DNA from: Myxococcales bacterium
GTDB taxonomy: Bacteria; Myxococcota; Myxococcia; Myxococcales; 40CM-4-68-19
Assembly (NCBI GenBank): GCA_020201435.1
Contig: JAIVGS010000194.1
Coordinates: 1-33,112 of the forward strand
Direction: 5' to 3'
Length of the DNA: 33,112 nt
Shown here piece by piece: positions 30,835-33,112 of the stretch. The notes beneath the pieces are model-generated. The model saw only the letters and a list, made by a program, of their open reading frames with translations, ran no database searches and was not told the DNA's origin. The stretch's first letter is position 1. Each line of letters opens with the position of its first letter. The position numbers were made by a program, and so were the translations under genes.

Positions 30835-32595
30835 ATGCTCGCACCGTGGCCGGTCGCGCTGCCGCTCGTCGCCGCGGCGTTTCTCGCCGGCCTCGGCGAC
30901 AAGTTGCCCCGCCGGCTTGCCGACGCGATTGCCATTGGGGCCGCAGCGATCACCGCCCTCTGCTGCGCGCTGCTCCTCGCCGGTCCCCCCGTCGTCTACT
31001 GGTTCGGCGGCATCCAGCCGCGCAGCGGGACGGCGATCGGCATCGACTTCGCCATCGACGCGAACGGCGCCGGTCTCGCGGTCCTCTCCTCGCTGCTGAT
31101 CCTCGCCGCCCTCTTCTTCTCCCTGAAATATTTCGACAAGCCCGCCCACATGTTCCAGGTGCTCCTGCTCGTCTTCCTCGCCGGCCTGTGCGGCTTCTCG
31201 CTCACCGGCGATCTCTTCGATCTCTTCGTCTTTTTCGAGGTCATGAGCGCGGCGGCGTTCGGTCTCTGCGCGTACAAGAGCCGCGAGGTGGGTCCCCTGC
31301 AGGGCGCGATCAACTTCGCGGTCACCAACACCGCCGGCGCGTTCATCACCTTGAGCGGAATCGCGCTGCTCTACTCGCGCACCGGCGCGCTGAACCTGTC
31401 GCACATGCACCGGATGATCGCCGGGCACGACGACAGCCTCGTGCTCGCCGCCGCGGCGCTCGTCTGCACCGGTTTTCTGGTCAAGGCCGCGATCGTGCCC
31501 TTCCAGTTCTGGCTCGCCGACGCCCATGCGGCAGCGCCGACGCCGGCCTGCATCGTCTTTTCCGGGGCGATGGTCGAGGCCGGCCTGTACGCGGTCGCGC
31601 GCCTGCAGGGCGCGCTGTTCGGCCTTCCGCAGCTGCGCACGCCGCTGCTCGCCGCGGGGGTCGCGACCTGCCTGGTCGGCGCCGTGATGTGCTTCGCCCA
31701 GCGCCACCTGAAGCGGCTGCTGGCTTTTTCGACGATCGCGCACGCCGGCGTAATCCTCTGTGGAATCGCGGTGTTGGAGCCGGGCGGCCTGTCCGGCGCC
31801 GGCCTCTACGTGGTCGGCCACGGGCTGGTCAAGGCCGCGCTGTTTCTCTGCGCCGGCATGCTGCTGCACCGGCTGCAGTCGATCGACGAGCTCGCATTGC
31901 ACGGCCGCGGCCGCGAGGTGCCGTGGGTCGGCGTCCTCTTCGCATTGGGCGGCCTGTTGCTCGCGGGCGCGCCGCCGACCGCGATGTTCTTCGGCGACGG
32001 CGCGATCCACCACGCGCTCGAGGCGCACCCGATCGCGCGGTTCGCGGTGACCGTCGCGTCGATCGCCACCGGCGCCGCCGTCCTGCGCGCGTGCGGGCGC
32101 ATCTTCCTCGGCCTTGGACCGCGCGAGCCGGATGCGCCGGGCGGCGGCGAGCAGGACGAGGAGCCCGAGACCGAAGCCGCGCCGATCCCGTGGAGCATGT
32201 GGGTCCCGGCGGCGTTCCTGCTGGCGCTCGCGATCGGTTCGGCCTGGTTGCCGCGCGAGCACGCGGGAAGCGCGGCGGCCCGGATGCTCGACGCGCACTC
32301 CTGGGCGACGCAGGTGCTCGATCGGGCCCAGCCGGCGATGCCCTCGCCGCCGCCGGAAGAGCCGCTCGCGAAGGGCCTCGCGCACGCCGCGCTCACCGTC
32401 GGCCTCGCGATCGCGCTCGCCCTTTTGACGCTCTTTCGCAAGCGGCTGCCGGAGATCTTGCGCGGTCCGGTTCGCGCGGTCTGGAACCCGCTCGCCGGAT
32501 CGCTGCGCGCGCTGCACACCGGAGCGGTCGGCGACCAGGTCGCCTGGCTCACGCTGGGCGTCGCGGCGCTCGGCGCTAGCCTCGTGTTTTCTTGA
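30835..32595 (+). CDS. mnhD: Mrp/Mbh antiporter subunit D (MnhD/MbhH, NuoM-like)
   Basis: 586-residue proton/cation antiporter-like subunit (Proton_antipo_M), about 14-16 helices. Key charged residues are in place: Glu135 in [14 protein letters not shown] (broken helix 5), Lys217 in [20 protein letters not shown] (helix 7), and HAAAPTPA (231-238). It is longer than a usual MrpD (about 500), with an extra C-terminal stretch: a Glu-rich segment (about 435-450), two or three helices, and [21 protein letters not shown] at the end, as in MbhH and HyfB-type proteins. It is the only antiporter-like subunit in this set. ATG 30835 is chosen; GTG 30829 in the same frame would overlap the C stop. The last 20 bases overlap the convergent msrB gene. 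Confidence 0.87.
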   Translation: MLAPWPVALPLVAAAFLAGLGDKLPRRLADAIAIGAAAITALCCALLLAGPPVVYWFGGIQPRSGTAIGIDFAIDANGAGLAVLSSLLILAALFFSLKYFDKPAHMFQVLLLVFLAGLCGFSLTGDLFDLFVFFEVMSAAAFGLCAYKSREVGPLQGAINFAVTNTAGAFITLSGIALLYSRTGALNLSHMHRMIAGHDDSLVLAAAALVCTGFLVKAAIVPFQFWLADAHAAAPTPACIVFSGAMVEAGLYAVARLQGALFGLPQLRTPLLAAGVATCLVGAVMCFAQRHLKRLLAFSTIAHAGVILCGIAVLEPGGLSGAGLYVVGHGLVKAALFLCAGMLLHRLQSIDELALHGRGREVPWVGVLFALGGLLLAGAPPTAMFFGDGAIHHALEAHPIARFAVTVASIATGAAVLRACGRIFLGLGPREPDAPGGGEQDEEPETEAAPIPWSMWVPAAFLLALAIGSAWLPREHAGSAAARMLDAHSWATQVLDRAQPAMPSPPPEEPLAKGLAHAALTVGLAIALALLTLFRKRLPEILRGPVRAVWNPLAGSLRALHTGAVGDQVAWLTLGVAALGASLVFS

Positions 32596-33028
32596 ACAAC
32601 GGCAGGTACTTGGCGTAGCCCTCGGCTTCGAGCTTCGAAACCGGGATGAAGCGCAGCGAGGCGGAGTTCATGCAGTACCGGAGTCCCGTCGGGGCGGGGC
32701 CGTCGTCGAAGACGTGGCCGAGGTGCGACTCGGCGTGCTTCGAGCGCACTTCCGTCCGCCGCATGAAGAGCTTGTGATCGCCGTGGGTGGTCACGTTCTC
32801 CGGCTCGAGCGGCTTGGTGAAGCTCGGCCAGCCCGTGCCGGAGTCGAACTTGTCCAGGGAGCTGAAGAGCGGCTCGCCGGAGACGACGTCGACGTAGATC
32901 CCGTCCTCGTGGTTGTCCCAGTACTCGTTTCGGAACGGCGGCTCGGTGCCTTCGTGCTGTGTCACCCGGTACTGCTCGGGGGTCAGCTTCTTCTGCAGCT
33001 CGGCCTCAGGCGGCTTCTTGAAGTCCAT
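32576..33028 (-). CDS. msrB: Peptide-methionine (R)-S-oxide reductase
   Basis: 150-residue MsrB that reduces methionine-R-sulfoxide in oxidised proteins with thioredoxin-type donors. Family motifs are GTGWPSF (64-70), [11 protein letters not shown] (101-111) and the catalytic [11 protein letters not shown] (117-127), with Cys119. The two CxxC zinc sites of many MsrBs are missing ([13 protein letters not shown] where others have CxxCGxPLF). Cys119 is the only cysteine in the protein, so there is no resolving cysteine and regeneration must use an outside thiol. No signal peptide is seen, so it acts in the cytoplasm. It starts at ATG 33028. Its 3' end overlaps that of the mnhD-like gene by 20 bases on the opposite strand, leaving no room for an intrinsic terminator. 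Confidence 0.92.
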   Translation of the reverse strand: MDFKKPPEAELQKKLTPEQYRVTQHEGTEPPFRNEYWDNHEDGIYVDVVSGEPLFSSLDKFDSGTGWPSFTKPLEPENVTTHGDHKLFMRRTEVRSKHAESHLGHVFDDGPAPTGLRYCMNSASLRFIPVSKLEAEGYAKYLPLFKKTRG

Positions 33029-33082
33029 ATGCCGAGGATACGCTCGAATCGCGCGGCCGGTTTCGCACTCTAATGATGCGCC

Positions 33083-33112
33083 ATGCTGAACGTCACGCCG
33101 CCCGGATTTCCC
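33083..33112 (+). CDS. Possible start of a gene cut by right edge
   Basis: After an 82-base stretch following the msrB start (divergent), ATG 33083 opens [10 protein letters not shown] to the window end. Another ATG at 33073 is in a different frame. Only ten codons are visible, so neither identity nor reality can be decided. Confidence 0.3.
   Translation, partial: MLNVTPPGFP

Noticed and set aside
1-33112. CRISPR arrays, tRNA or rRNA genes, insertion sequences, prophage or toxin-antitoxin genes
   Set aside because: No regularly spaced repeats, no recognisable RNA genes, and no transposase, integrase or small paired toxin/antitoxin-like proteins were seen.

Overview
This is a very GC-rich (about 70% by eye), densely packed bacterial chromosome segment with many GTG and TTG starts and 4-bp stop/start overlaps. 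The gene content suggests a Myxococcota (former Deltaproteobacteria) relative: a cytochrome c-FTR1 iron permease fusion, a DUF6624 protein, a PilZ protein, an orphan response regulator, many lipoproteins and an AddAB-like nuclease pair. That assignment is an inference from gene types, not a database result. I see no rRNA, tRNA, CRISPR array, insertion sequence or phage gene. No stretch longer than 300 bases lacks a gene; the largest gap is about 230 bases (19188-19416).

Layout. 1-3749 is an iron region. A VIT/CCC1-type transporter (minus strand, followed by an overlapping unknown gene cut by the window start) stands back to back with an FTR1 permease fused to a cytochrome c. A strong Fur-box match lies at their junction, and a Cys-rich lipoprotein follows tail to tail. 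3804-5951 holds a PAS histidine kinase and a PilZ protein. 6047-12603 is a coupled AddA/AddB-like helicase-nuclease pair for DNA double-strand-break processing. 12605-18434 reads rightward: a GT39/ArnT-like membrane glycosyltransferase, tiny ORFs, an alpha/beta hydrolase, an EmrA/EmrB efflux pair and a secreted DUF6624 protein.

18438-25615 is a set of envelope and secreted functions: a lipoprotein with a CBM9/DOMON-like domain, a large secreted alpha/beta hydrolase with Ig/HYR-like C-terminal domains, an M3 peptidase lipoprotein, an Asp-nucleophile alpha/beta hydrolase and an orphan response regulator.

25697-32595 is the most interesting part: a probable nine-gene operon. It contains a small secreted protein, an FdhF/YdeP-type molybdopterin oxidoreductase, and seven membrane subunits in the order E-F-G-MbhD-(MbhE+B)-C-D. 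This is the order of the antiporter module of archaeal Mbh-type complexes, without a hydrogenase and without the large MrpA antiporter domain. It ends in a 20-bp convergent overlap with msrB, and the start of one more possible gene lies at the right edge. All five convergent gene ends are within +5 to -20 bases of each other, so intrinsic terminators are essentially absent.
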